Origin: Adineta ricciae
Taxonomy: Eukaryota; Rotifera; Eurotatoria; Adinetida; Adinetidae
Reading direction: 5' to 3'
Length of the DNA: 64,000 bases
Assembly (NCBI GenBank): GCA_905250025.1
Contig: CAJNOJ010000067.1
Coordinates: 66,141-130,140 of the forward strand
Of this stretch, positions 19,129 to 30,947 are shown piece after piece. The translations under genes were made by a program, and so were the position numbers. Numbering within the stretch: the first letter of the stretch is position 1; every line of letters begins with the position of its first letter. The notes under the pieces are model-generated. The model did not search any database, was not told the origin of the DNA, and saw only the letters and a program-made list of their open reading frames with translations.

Positions 19129-20673
19129 ATGAGTAAAACGGATGAGAACCATCGATATCAGCCATATTATCGAGCCAAACCGTACCATAACGATAGACGA
19201 TATGATGATGATGAACATTATAAACGTCCATATAAGAAAACGAATAAACATCATTATCAGTATCATGATAATCGAAATTATAATGATTTTTCTTATCGAC
19301 GCTCGTATAGACATGATTATCGTCATCAATACTCGAAACCGAAATCGAAATCTCATTCGTATTTCTCTACACCGCCACGACCATTAATGTCTACATCACC
19401 ACCACCACCACCGCCACCGCTGCCACCAGTTCATCCTCCACCACCTCCCCCGGTGCTGACTGTGGTGCCGCATGAACGTGAATCATGGATTCGTTCTGTA
19501 AAAAAGACGAAAGTGAATGAAAGCACGGAACAGAAAACTCAATATTTAGAAACCATGCTTCGCATGCCTCAGCAAAAAGCTGCATTAAGTTCGTCAAGAT
19601 TTGATCGAATGCGTTTCGCCGATGATCAACTAGTGACGACGACAACAACAGCTACAACTGTGACATCTACGACGGATGATAATCTTGTTGATAACTCTTT
19701 CCATTTAATTGGTGATATTAATAATTATGAGGATATCCGTACTTTAGAGAGAATTCTATTCAATAATGATTTAGGAGCATCTCGATCCAATTCAACTGGT
19801 GAATGTCCGAAAGAAGATTCATTGCCAACACCACCACCACCACCACCGTTGTCGGTATGTAATTTTTTAGGAGCATAGTTTCTGAAAATAGAAATAAGCA
19901 TTTAACATCAACAAATCTCTTTTTTTTAATGTGTTGTACGCTAGGTTGTTGCAGAAGACCGTCCAGATCCGGTGCCTTGCTCCGGTTTCCTTATTGATAA
20001 TTGTGATGAGGAAGAAGCGCCTCCATTGTCACCACCACCTCGGCCTTTGCTTCCACCTATTGATGATTTAAATGAACAGAATGCCGACGAAAACAATGAT
20101 GATCTTAACGAACAACGTGTGATGTTAGTGAGTGAACTCGATGCTGCCGAAGCTGAGCGCAAGCGAGAATTGAAACGGCAAAAACGATTACACCAAAGAT
20201 TACAGAAGAAAAAGAAGGCAGTCACAGTGGCAACCGGCACTACACAACCGGAAACGAAATCGGAAGATAAAGAAGACACGCCTTTGTCTGATAACGATGA
20301 CCCAGAATCCCTGTCCGATTGGATTGTCGAATACGATACAAATACCATCGGTGAAGTTTGCCAACTAACAGACGAAGTTCGACGAACATCGACAGCGTTG
20401 AATGAAGAAGATAAAACGGCCAAAGTCAATATGATTCTTCTTAAAATTAAAAAACAACAAAAAGAATTGAATCGTCTGCGACAATATGTAATGTCAATGT
20501 TAGGTGAACAGAGTAAATCGAAGCCATCGAAAATAACTCGGTCGAATACCAACATTGCCCATGATCTATTGTTAGCTTTTCTTAACCAACCAACTCAGTC
20601 GGGTTGTTGGCTATGTTCAGGGAAAATGTACGCTGAAGTCGCCACTCAATGTAATCACGATGACGAACAGTAG
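19129..20673 (+). CDS. Orphan His/Tyr/Arg-rich, proline-rich, coiled-coil protein
   Basis: Two exons (19129-19854 and 19945-20673, in phase) give about 484 aa. I do not recognise the family. The first 85 residues are dominated by H, Y, R, D and K (for example RRYDDDEHYKRPYKK). Two polyproline blocks follow near 19400-19455, then a predicted helical region HERESWIRSVKKTKVNE, a Thr run, another Pro8 block at the exon junction, an acidic stretch, and a strongly charged coiled coil (about 20130-20220, AAEAERKRELKRQKRLHQRL). The C-terminus has KTAKVNMILLKIKKQQKELN followed by a compact CWLCSGKMYAEVATQC segment, which looks like a conserved functional element with a CxxC. Composition suggests an RNA-binding or nuclear scaffold protein. 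That is inference only. Confidence 0.7.
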
Positions 20674-21052
20674 TGATTGCTTGGTTTTTGCTGCTTAACA
20701 TCGTTATCATGATTGTTGATTCTGTTATATTTTATTTATCTTCTTGTCTGTGTATAAAATACCGCTATGTATATTTGTTATAAGAAAACTTTTTATTATG
20801 CAAAACCCTCATATCTAAATGCAGATAAATAAACGAACTTTCTCTTGTTTTTGACATTCTGTCTTTCTCAGCAATTTTCGTGGTAGATCAGAACAAAATA
20901 TCATTTTACGAAGTTAGTTCTCTGCCACTCGCTGGATGTCGCCCATCATCTCACTAATTAACTATAGTCAATTGAAAATCAAAAGCAGTTAGTTATGACG
21001 TTAATCTTTGATTAAGAACAAAAATTCAATACAAATTTCTTTTCAAATATCC
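20674..21052 (+). other. 3' interval with poly(A) signal
   Basis: 379 bp between convergent genes. AATAAA at 20828-20833 is suited to the orphan upstream gene. No other feature seen. Confidence 0.5.
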
Positions 21053-21274
21053 TCAAACAAAAACTCTATTGACCGGATTTTTCGATTCTTCCATTTGATT
21101 CAAATCGTGCTTATTGACATCTCGTTTGATAACATCTAAATGAAAAACCGGCCATTCATGAGTACATGATTACAAATTCAGTACTAACGTACCAAGTGCA
21201 TTCGCAATAATTTGTTCGATTATTCTGCTTGAATATAACTCAATATCAGCTTCCGTTATTTCACACGATTTCAT
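21053..21274 (-). CDS. Candidate AKAP-like microprotein (RII-binding helix)
   Basis: A hidden two-exon minus-strand gene: exon 21193-21274, intron 21136-21192 (57 nt, GTACG...TTTAG), exon 21053-21135, total 54 aa. The spliced frame is open and the intron has the size and borders of its neighbours. The core ELYSSRIIEQIIANALDVI has hydrophobic pairs at i, i+1, i+4, i+5, i+8 and i+9. This is the amphipathic pattern of the PKA regulatory-subunit-binding helix of A-kinase anchoring proteins, and it resembles the AKAP7 helix in layout (acidic residue, EL, SxR, then II/II/AL). The frame stays open upstream to about 21355, so the true N-terminus may be longer or in another exon. Function is inferred from one motif only. 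Confidence 0.5.
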
Positions 21275-21825
21275 TCTCGATGGTTTCGTCGATATATTTG
21301 CTTTTAATATGCGTTCTATAGTTATCACGTCTGATGACAGGCCTTCCGATAGGGAGACAAACTCTAAGTCTTATCAATTCTATAGACGATATTTTTCATC
21401 TAATATGTTGACAATTGGAGTAATCATATCGGCAAACACCTTATATATCAATAAAACTATTTCATATTGTAAATTTTTGACTCTCCTCGCAAATGTGCGT
21501 CTATAAATAGGTTTCTATTCAGAACTGAGAGGTGCGCGATAACCACAAAATTGATTATTTTGTTTCGTTTTTATGAGGAAAGAAAAATGTGAATGTATGT
21601 TGCTTTGCCATTGTATGATGTGTTTTGAATGAGATATAGCAATGTCATTCTTTTCATAGGAGATTTTTTTTTCTTTTTTTCGCACTTAGACATTGATGTA
21701 TGAGTCAATAAAAAGAACGAAAAAAACTCTAAGAGAGACAGACAGAAAAAACATCGAGATGAGAATGTAATGCTCTTTTACTTGCCATAAACATATATTT
21801 CGAAACGATAAGTTTTTCGTTTTAA
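21275..21825 (+). other. Divergent spacer between two small genes
   Basis: About 550 bp between the minus-strand AKAP-like gene and the plus-strand acylated protein gene. The upstream part may hold a missing 5' exon of the minus-strand gene. An open continuation runs to about 21355, and a short ATG-initiated frame follows at about 21400-21440. No other element recognised. Confidence 0.4.
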
Positions 21826-22270
21826 ATGGGCGCATGTGCTGGCAAGAGTAAATCGAATGCAAACAAGACCATGAAAGGTTTGTTTTGAATAATCGAATCT
21901 TCTGCGAGACTAATTCGAAGACTAGTTTCAGATAAGAATCAAGCAACGAATTCCTCTTCATTGACATCGAAGGTATGTTACCTTGATCTATACGTTACAC
22001 ATTCTGTTTTCGACAAAAACACATTTTTCACAGTGACTCTTGCAGGACTTACCAGTTACAAAAGATGAGATTACGAATGAGTACTCGACGTCAATTAACA
22101 AAGTATCTGATGAACCGGTTGACACTGGTCGAATGTTTCCGATACGTATTGTGTCAGTTTCCGATTCGGAACTTGAGATCGAATTGGCTTATCTGGTCTA
22201 TGGACATCCGGAAAACGAATATGCAGAAAAGCCATGGCATGGAAGCACGATTATAAGCGCTGAAGTTTAA
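21826..22270 (+). CDS. Small N-terminally acylated orphan protein
   Basis: Three exons (21826-21877, 21932-21972, 22046-22270) give 105 aa. The start MGACAGKSKSNANK has Gly2, Ser/Lys at positions 7-9 and Cys4, a typical N-myristoylation plus palmitoylation signal, so the product should sit on the inner face of a membrane. The body is acidic and lacks hydrophobic segments, with a possible folded strand-rich part MFPIRIVSVSDSELEIELAY near the C-terminus. No family is recognised. A poly(A) signal AATAAA lies at 22298-22303. An alternative acceptor (TTTTTCACAG at about 22033) is possible for the last exon, but only the second (TTGCAG) keeps the frame open. Confidence 0.65.
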
Positions 22271-23537
22271 TCGAGAATACGAACGAGTTTTTTTTTAAAT
22301 AAATTTCAATGTTTAAAATACCAAATGTCAACATCGTACTTTGCATTGTTATCATCAACTGATAGGAAAAGCGTTAATGATTTACGAGAGTCTATTGACC
22401 TTCGCATGTGCACTTTTGAAATACTTCCGTATATTCTATTGTTTGCCTGATTGATATTATTTGATTGGATTCAATTTGTTGTGATTGATACAAGTATGCG
22501 ATGACTATTGAATTGTTTATACAATATTCTTGATTATCTAAGAGAAAGAATGAACACGCTTGTCAGACAAGGAAACACGATGTTGCTATTTTTCTAACGG
22601 GTATCATCCGTTGTTGATAAAGTTAACAAGAGTATGAGATATTCTATTGGATAAACAAGACCTCTTGTAGATCGTATCGAGTGTGAATAATTCGGTATGT
22701 GAGCATTCATGTCAAACATACAGACGATAATGTTGCATAAATCACTTCTATACTGACATGAGTATCAACAAGTAGCTAATCAAGATGATGCGGCAACATG
22801 TTATTATTCTTTAGTAATTGCCTCGATATCGGTGATCGCCTTTTGAGCAGAGAGAAAAAGTGAATGTAGATGAATAGAAAAGAAGAGAAGCTTTGTTCAA
22901 CGATGGCAATGGAGAAAGTCAAGTATATTGATTACGGAAGATTGATCAACTTGTCATCGAAGTTAACATACCATTTTCAGAGTGTATCAGATACGAAGGA
23001 CAATGAACCGATGCTTTTTCATCGAGATTACTCTTTTTCTCTTTCTCTCGCACCGCTATCTTACACAATAAAACTCTTACTCTTGCTAGTTTTTCTTCTC
23101 CTAACCTATCAAGATGCAAAAACATTAGTTCGTAATAATAAATCCGTATCATTTGATTGAATTCGAACAAGAGAAATCTGATCGTCGAAGAATTCATTCT
23201 CTTCCCTATTTGTAATCTAGACAATAAGTATAGTATTCGTATTCCTGTTTCATAATCAGTTATTCTTTTGCCTATTGTACATTCGATGATATATACGTGG
23301 TGACAATTAACCAGATTAGTTCTTTTCTCCCACTCTCTCTCTCTCTCTTGTTTCTTCTTCTTCTTTTCCGATTTGTATCCTATACAGTCAATTCTCAATA
23401 GATCAGAGTATGTGTGAGAGTTCCTTGAACAAACAGAATAATAGAACTGGAATATAGTTATATATAAACCAACATCCACTTCAATGCTAATGATTTTCTA
23501 ATCGCCATTGATCGAACCATTTGTTTTTAGACTCATC
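22271..23537 (+). other. Gene-free interval
   Basis: About 1.27 kb. Long frames on both strands (for example 22946-23479 minus, 177 aa) are driven by CT-rich repeats (TTTCTCTTTCTCTCGC near 23036-23051 and CTCTCTCTCTC near 23331-23349) and show no domain or splice pattern. It likely holds 5' regulatory sequence for the next gene. Confidence 0.45.
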
Positions 23538-23909
23538 ATGAATCGTTTTCTTATGCGACGTTGTAGTATGTCATCCATTGAAGAAGAAGACGAATCCATG
23601 TTGTCTGATGAAGAAATGACTGAAGTCACACAAGTTTTACCGACAACAGCATCATCATCGTCATCACTGTTATTATCTCAACAAGAATTATCCCGTTCTT
23701 CATCGATTCTCGAATGGGATTCCGAATTATCCGAATCGGATGTCGAAGAAGAAGAAGGAGACCGTCAACACAAAGGAAATGTTAATCAGAATAATAACGA
23801 AGAACAAGCAGCCAATCGAGTTTTACAAAATTTCATACAATCGTCCACACGTTCAGTAAGTCGATCTAAGGAAAATACTCTGTCAGGAGCTACTGAAATT
23901 GCTCAATAA
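23538..23909 (+). CDS. Orphan Ser/Glu-rich acidic protein
   Basis: A 123-aa open frame starting MNRFLMRRCSMSSIEEEDES and rich in S, E and Q, with a core LSRSSSILEWDSELSESDVE that looks like casein-kinase-2 sites around a short hydrophobic patch. A TTTTTAG acceptor-like site lies 8 bases before the ATG. A consensus donor GTAAGT at 23856-23861 lies inside the frame, so the last 18 codons may be intronic and the gene may continue into exons I could not find. No family is recognised. Codon use resembles neighbouring exons, which is why it is kept. Confidence 0.45.
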   Translation: MNRFLMRRCSMSSIEEEDESMLSDEEMTEVTQVLPTTASSSSSLLLSQQELSRSSSILEWDSELSESDVEEEEGDRQHKGNVNQNNNEEQAANRVLQNFIQSSTRSVSRSKENTLSGATEIAQ

Positions 23910-25644
23910 TGTCAAAGCAAGGTCAGTCGATCGAACTATGCTCGCCTGTTAGGGAGAAATCGTTCGCAAGCAAGCAGTTGTGCTTATCAGGATTGGAATT
24001 GTTCTTTCTACGATCGCGATTGTATAAGTACTGTAATAATCTGACCTTTTTCATCTCAACCTATTGAACTACGTATCTAACGAGAAATCAAAGAAGTCTA
24101 TTTGCTTGCTTAATCGAGTGTATACAGTGAAGGTTATCATTTGGAAAATTCGAATACGCATATGCCTGTACTATTGATAAATGAACTGAACAACAGTAGT
24201 AGTAGTAGCAGCAGTGATGATAGCGTCTGTTTGAAGTTGATGAACGTCGTGCTGATAGCACCGTTTTAGTTGACATTGAGAAAATAATTATGCTCATAGC
24301 CTGTCTCGGAAGGACGTAAGTCATATACGTTGTGCTAATCTTCACGTTGATATCATGTGATTTATGAATGCGAGTCAATCTGTTCATCGACAGGTGCAGA
24401 TCTTAATTAGAAACAATTTTCAAGAACATCGTGCGATTAGTTGCGCTCGTTCTCATCAGTATTGTTAGCTCCAGTGAGCATATTGAACAGGCGATCGAAG
24501 ATTATAGATAACAGCTGTATTTAACCTTCATTCGATTGTGTTTTGTTTGAGGGAACTGAGTTAATCAAGTCATTTGGCTCTTGCAAATCACTATGTTTAT
24601 TCTTAATCTAATTGTTTTTGCTTCATTTTCTTCGGAGCAGTGTATATTTATCTGGAGCAGATGTTCATAAATGAGAACATTGAAGGTGTGCTATCGAAGG
24701 GAAATCCAATGTCTTTACGTTTGTTTTTAGTATTTGTATGCGAAGACAAATGAAAATCGTTGCATTTCACCTTTCTCCATTCATCTTTATGGTAAGTTAA
24801 TCTCATTTCTTTTGCTTCGTTAATAGAAGCCAAAAGGCTTTTCCCGTCAATTGTTCTCTCACGACTTCCATCAAGGAAGTGTGTTAAGATGAAGTTGTTG
24901 CTGTATACATGATGATAGATGTGGCACGCTGAACAGTCGATGATGTCAATGTATTTTATATAATAGGATAAATCAAACTTTCGGTATTGATTTCTGCATG
25001 TGTCGATTGAGATGCGTTGACGATAAGCGATTGTCTTTGTCTAATCGAATAAAATGAAATCTAAAACTAATGATTACATCATTATTATTGTTCATCTTAA
25101 TCTATCGCTATTGTTATCAAATATGTCCTTGGAAGGTCAGTCATGCTGGTAAAAAAAGGGCATTCGACCAATCTATAATTCCTTAATTTCCGTTTGCCAA
25201 CTAGCATATCAGGGAGAGAGAGAGAGAAAGTAAAGCTTGAAAAAAATGTAAATGATGACAACGAATGGATCAATGTATGTTTAGATGCCATTCAATTGAC
25301 AAGCTCTTTTTTTCCTCGGAAAGTTTTGTCGTCATCTCATTTTCACCGAACAGTGCTGATACAATACTTGTCTGTTTATCTTACATAACTTTGCCAGTAT
25401 TCCACTCGATGTTCTGTTAGGAAAAGGAAAGAGAATACAACTGTTTCCGTTCGAGTTAGATGTGTGAACACACGTCATTTGCTTTCTCTTTTGTCTATCT
25501 TAATCGTCAATCAGAATACACGTACATATCTCCCTCTCTTTCTCTCCATATATAAAGAAAACGAGGGGAAAAGATCATTATTACATACTAAATATTGTTC
25601 CGGAAGAGAATACCAGCGATCCTAACGAGTAAGCAATTTTTTCC
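23910..25644 (+). other. 1.7 kb gene-free interval before the RIAM/lamellipodin gene
   Basis: No convincing coding exon on either strand. A short GA repeat occurs at about 25212-25228 and CT-rich sequence at about 25530-25552. It probably contains the promoter of the downstream adaptor gene, and possibly a missing 3' exon of the upstream one. Confidence 0.45.
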
Positions 25645-28634
25645 ATGAGTAAGTATGTGAAGGCTGAAAGAATAGACGAGATTGATTCATTTCTTCTTTA
25701 TCTCATAGACGAAGACGATACACCTGAACTTGATGCTATCTTGAACGAACTGCGAGATATCAAAGTTGAATTTGATGAAAGTGAACAGAAGAAACTTTCA
25801 AATATGAACTATTATCCATCGACAACGAAATCTCTTTCATCATTTTCTTCGAACGGTTGCGTTCATGAACTTCGTACATTGGAGGATCAATTGGAAGCTG
25901 CTCTAGCTAGTTTGACATTAACAATTAATGATTGTACGAAGTCACAATTGGACTCTCAATCGTCTGAACAGCAACAGCAACGATCGTCAGATTCAAGTGC
26001 GTGTTCAAGTGGACTTGGGGATGAGATTGGCAATGAGTCGTATCATTTATACAGTACATCAAATATCCATCATCCTTCGGCGGGATTTCTAACAAAGTTC
26101 ACAGCAAATACGACCGATGATTGTGATTCGGCTTTTAGCGATAGTGGATCTACAGAAAAAGTTATTTTATCCAATCACGATGAATCGGTAAGAATAAAAT
26201 GCACGTATTCAATTTCATAGAGCAATCCGTGGTCTTTGTAGATGATCTACCGTTCAATGAAGGAAACACCATTAGTAGAGGTTGATTCAAATGATTCAGT
26301 TTTTCCTTCGTCTTCTCCTCCTCAACATCCATCGAGAATTCTTGTTCGCACGTACAATGATGATGGTTCAACGAAGAGTATATTCGTTGATGATTCGATG
26401 TTAATACGTGATGTTCTTCTGCTACTGGTTCACAAAAATCACCGTGAACCGGACGTGAATTACGCTCTGATCGAGATCCTACCAGATCTACATATGGGTA
26501 TGGAATTATTCTCTATGTCTACCGCTTGATTCGACCTGTACTTCTGTTATTTTAGAACGCATTTTCGAAGATCATCAAAAGTTAACCGAAGCGATCTTGA
26601 TGTGGCCAACAATTTCCTCGAATCGCTTGAGTTTTACTAAACGTTTCGGAAAATATAATTTCTTCCGTACGATCTCATCTATTGACGATCTATGTCATTC
26701 GTCAGATCTCGAAGGAAATATCTATTTGAAAGAAAAGTCTCGTAAATCGTGGAAAAAACACTTCTGCGTTCTTCGTTCATCAGGCCTCTATTTCGTACCG
26801 AAAGGCAAAAGTAAAGTAAGTGCTGAAAGTGTTCTTTCACTATGACCAGTCGATCTGTTTGAATATTTCCAGAAAGATCTTGTTTGCTTGGCGAAATTTG
26901 AGAATGTCGAACTATTCTTTGGATTAGAATGGAAAAAGAAGTTTAAATCACCAAGTGAATTTTGTTTTGCTTTGAAGGTTCGAATGCATGATGATAACTT
27001 CGATGGAAAACGTCTTTTCTCTTTTATTCTAGCACCCATTAATTCAAAAGAAGAGTTCTAAATATATAAAATACATGTGTGTGGATACGAAGACTGAGTT
27101 TGATCGATGGATTATGAATATTCGAATAGCGAAAGTAGGAAATTTCTCGTTTGTTTCTCAACAAAAGTCATCATACAAAAATTTGATATTTAGTTCGGAC
27201 AACAATTAAAAGTAAACTATGTATTTATGGATCAAGCCATGAGTACATATCGTCTGACAGGTAAGAAGGGAGTGTAATAGACATTTTCATGTCAAGTTCG
27301 TCTTCTATGATATGTCGATGTCTGTCGGCGATAAACTTATTCCCGAAAGAATGCAGCATTCATTCGTAATTATCTGTTAAGGTCGTTTCGCTACTCTTTG
27401 TCCAGCTCGATCGGAAACACCCAACGAACAACAACAACAACAACATATGGATATATCTCTTCACGATCGTCGAACACCTATACCTCAAAATCATTACTAT
27501 GCACTTAATTCAATTACATCAGGTAGATCGTTATTGTGAGAAGGTATATCACTGATTCCGTTAATATTCGATGTAGGAAAAAACGATGTTCAAAATGACA
27601 ACAACAACGATGATGATGATAACGACGACGACGACGATGATGATGAAGAGAACGACGATGACGAAGCGAATGAGATTGCGAAATCTCCAATTAAGTCCGC
27701 TAGTTATATGGACGAGTTACGTCAACGACTTGAACGTGTACTTAATGAATCATCCGCACAGAATTCGCCATCAACTCAATCATCATCATCATTGACACAA
27801 GTCAAACAGCAGCCCATCATCCGTCGGCCGACATTGATTCCACCGCCGACAAAATTGAAACCGACAAATATCCAAAGTTTAGATCCGATTGAACCTTCGA
27901 AGAGCAAAAGAGTCAATCAAATCAAATCTCCAGTTATCACCGCTTCAACGCCATTGCCAAGAAAGCAGATCAAGGCATATGGTAATCTTTCCTATAGGAC
28001 AATAGATACAATCAATTATCAGCAACAACAACCACCCATGAGTAAAAGTTTTAGTATATCAACAAAACGAGAAGGTAAACAATTCTCTGAAAGAATCGTT
28101 CAGTCTTTATCTTCTTTTCTATATACAGAACACAGAAGCGCTAGTTCTCTGTCAATTGCATCGAAGTCGGAGTCATTCGGTTTCGATGATACGGATTTTT
28201 CGCCTCCTTCATCAACTTTTCTAACTCATTTTAACAAATCGACTAAAGCAACAACTTCAAGCAAGTCGAAGTCCATCGTAATTACCAATACGACAGTCAA
28301 CCGTTCAAAGCAACCATCAGTACTAAAGAAACCCATGGTATCATTTCGTACATATACCCAACCACAATCGACACTACCGACAAAAACTGCATCTTCGTTA
28401 TCATCGACTGCAAATCTACACGTATCTAAACAAACAAAATCAGTCACTTCTTCCATACCGTATAGTACATTAAACAAGAATAAAGTTATGCCTACAGCAA
28501 CGCATCACAAATCCGTTCCACCTGTTCCACCACGTAAATCAAGTATTCCTCGTCCAGCGTTAATTCCTCAACCACCACAACGAAATCTCTCGACAACACT
28601 ATCCCTTCGTAAACCACAAATCAGCCATTTGTAA
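25645..28634 (+). CDS. MRL-family adaptor (RIAM/lamellipodin/MIG-10 type)
   Basis: Multi-exon gene. Domain order is a short acidic N-terminal helix region (ELDAILNELRDIKVEF), a Ras-association domain (SRILVRTYNDDGSTKSIFVD through ERIFEDHQKLTEAILMWP, about 26330-26620) and a contiguous PH domain (DLEGNIYLKEKSRKSWKKHF, KFENVELFFGLEWKKKFKSP, FDRWIMNIRIAKFGQQL, about 26705-27195). This RA-PH tandem with KSWKK and VPKGKSK is specific to RIAM (APBB1IP), lamellipodin (RAPH1) and MIG-10, which link Rap/Ras and phosphoinositides to talin and Ena/VASP at the leading edge. The C-terminal 350 aa have a poly-Asp tract (about 27600-27665), the helix MDELRQRLERVLNESS, and PxxP sites such as VPPVPPRKSSIPRP. 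No FPPPP Ena/VASP-binding motif was seen, unlike most family members. The exon 1 donor is at 26188 and exon 2 starts at 26242. Confidence 0.88.
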
Positions 28635-30035
28635 CTCATCGTCATCTGTCTGAGTATATTTCGTGATACTTTCTTCACCATCGTGTACAAACCGAGAAAT
28701 TCACAGAGGTTTCGAACAGTGAGATTGTTTTATTTATACATATTTTCTCTTATAATCATTTTAATCTTCGTGTTTTTCTCTTGAGTGTGTGTTGTTTAGT
28801 GGAATAAAGTTATACTTTTTATGCACATCTCTTTCGTGACCTTCAGTTTTTTTTTGTAAAAATAAATCGCGAGAAAACGAACGAAAAAGCTCAAATTCTA
28901 TTGACATAATAAAAGAAAGAGATGAAGAGAAATTTCCATTTTCATTGATTAATGAAGCAAAGTAACTACAGCATTATATTGATCGAATAAAACAAAAGCG
29001 ATGCAAATGAGAACGACAACAATAAAGATCTTCGAATCTGCATGTCACAAAACCCGGCATGATTAGCAGGTAAAGTAAATTTTTCTCAGTAATACTTTAT
29101 TTTTTCAATCGTCACGTCAGGCAAATGTTTATTCACGGTTTCTTCCTCTCGCACGGAAGTCAAACAGCTGTTGAAGAATGAGAAAGTAAAATTTATCAAG
29201 CAGTCAATGAATCTCGTTTAGTTTTAAGTGAGTATTCGTTTTCGTCTTAAGCATCTTTTGTACGCATTTAAATATATTTGTTTCACACATAATCCCCACG
29301 CCAGTTTATGATACTTTATCAAACATAAAAGCACATTTTCTCATATTTGTTCTTCTCCTGTGTGCTCGATCACTGTAGATTCTGTTACTAAATGTCATTC
29401 TTATCGCCCGATCGTTTCATCAGGTAGGAATTCTCGTCGACTGGATGAAAAATTCTCGAGATGATAGTTAAGGTAAATATTGAGTGTACACCTTGACTAT
29501 TCGATTGCAACTATTCACAGAACATTCATCGCTGTTGTTCTTCTACGGTTTCTTGATTTCGACTGTGAAAGAGTTGAGTTAGTCGTCAACGCCTAGAGGA
29601 AATAGTCGGACAGGAGTAATGACGTCTATCGTCGTATGTTATAAGGGTTGTGAAAAAATATTATTTAAACGAATGTCAATAAAATTCGTCAGGAGATTAT
29701 TAGCATCGAATGAGAGGGGGGGGGGGGAGATGAAGGTATACCGTGAAGAAGATAATTCCGTTCGAACCATGTCTGACATGCTTAATAATAAACAAAACTA
29801 ATTATTTCTCGATATGATCGACTGATATTTATGATTATCCGATATGTAGAGAGAGATTTGTTTAGGTTATCTCATTTTGTGTCCGAGAAGAACGAGAATA
29901 AATTATGATAGATATGTTTCTTTCTCTATCTAGCTGTGTGTATATAAGAAGAAGAAGAATCGATTCTTGTAATTATTTTCAATACAATTGTCTTTTTCTT
30001 TTCGGAATCAAGCGGAATGTCTTGTTGCTGGTGAT
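28635..30035 (+). other. Gene-free interval with G12 homopolymer
   Basis: 1.4 kb. AATAAA at 28803-28808 fits the 3' end of the adaptor gene. A run of 12 G occurs at about 29716-29727, striking in this AT-rich sequence. No coding exon recognised. Confidence 0.45.
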
Positions 30036-30110
30036 ATGGCCAGATCTGTTCAACAAACAGCTCGATTTAACCATGTGATCGTTAATTCGAAGCAGAATTC
30101 TACGCAACAG
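30036..30110 (+). other. Candidate alternative first exon of the chondroitin synthase gene
   Basis: ATG followed by 25 codons (MARSVQQTARFNHVIVNSKQ...) ending at a GTATGT donor, in phase 0. It would splice in frame to the exon at 31161. It competes with the nearer first exon at 30948-31070, also phase 0. Each would give a different cytoplasmic tail ahead of the signal-anchor. Without transcript data the choice cannot be made. Confidence 0.4.
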
Positions 30111-30947
30111 GTATGTGGGTTTCGTATTCTCATTTACTGACATGGTGTATTTCATTAAAAATATTTGATCAGAGAAAAAAAAAGAACTGATTTTGTTAGT
30201 TGGAGGCGATGGCAGGAGAAATCAATACGGTCGGCATTCGTTGACATAGTTTATTGATTTTTAATTAAAAAGAGAAACCAGCGAGGCCGAAACTTATAGA
30301 GGATAAATGATCACCTAGCTTAGGACTCTCAGGCAACTGTTCTTACGATGACGTACAAGTCTTCTTAATTTATGCACATATTTGACTATTAAGTGATGGT
30401 TTATTTTCTCTCTTGTTTTGTTTCGCAACTTTACTTTTGTTTTTGCTGTTGACGTTTCTACTCGTTTTAAAACACAAGGTTCGAATACAAAAGAAGATTT
30501 CAATAATCGTCTCGTTCAGCCATCACTTGTCGTATACGGTAGTCGTAACGCACTGAAAGGTTATTTACTTTGCCCGATAAAAGTTTCGTCTCTTGACAGA
30601 AATTACATTATTAGATACGCTTTTGCCGTGTACACATATAAGGCTGCACAAAAGCAAACTGTTTTATTTCTAAACGAAGGAAAGGTACAATATTTCGCCT
30701 TTCTTTCTCTTGCCTTTTTCCTGTTGTTGGTCGTAAGTAAATAATCTCAGTTCGTCGTTGTCCCACTGAGCGCCGTTGTATTTCTTGAATATGACCACCT
30801 GTTGACGACGATTGCACACGAAGATATTTCATTATATTCAGATTTGAAGAAAACCTTTTTGCTTGAGTATAACATGTCCTTATCATCATCGGTCTTTACT
30901 TTCACATATTTATTCATGTTCCTCTCTCGATGTCAAGCAGATTTCCT

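Noticed and set aside
19391-20555. Long minus-strand frames opposite the orphan Pro-rich gene
   Set aside because: They are complements of proline and acidic repeats in a well-supported plus-strand gene.
22946-23479. 177-aa minus-strand open frame
   Set aside because: Driven by CT/GA repeats, with KKKKK and ERERE runs, no domain and no splice pattern. It covers a likely promoter.
30418-30744. 108-aa plus-strand frame before the chondroitin synthase
   Set aside because: Non-ATG start, no recognisable motif, and it lies within the putative long first intron.
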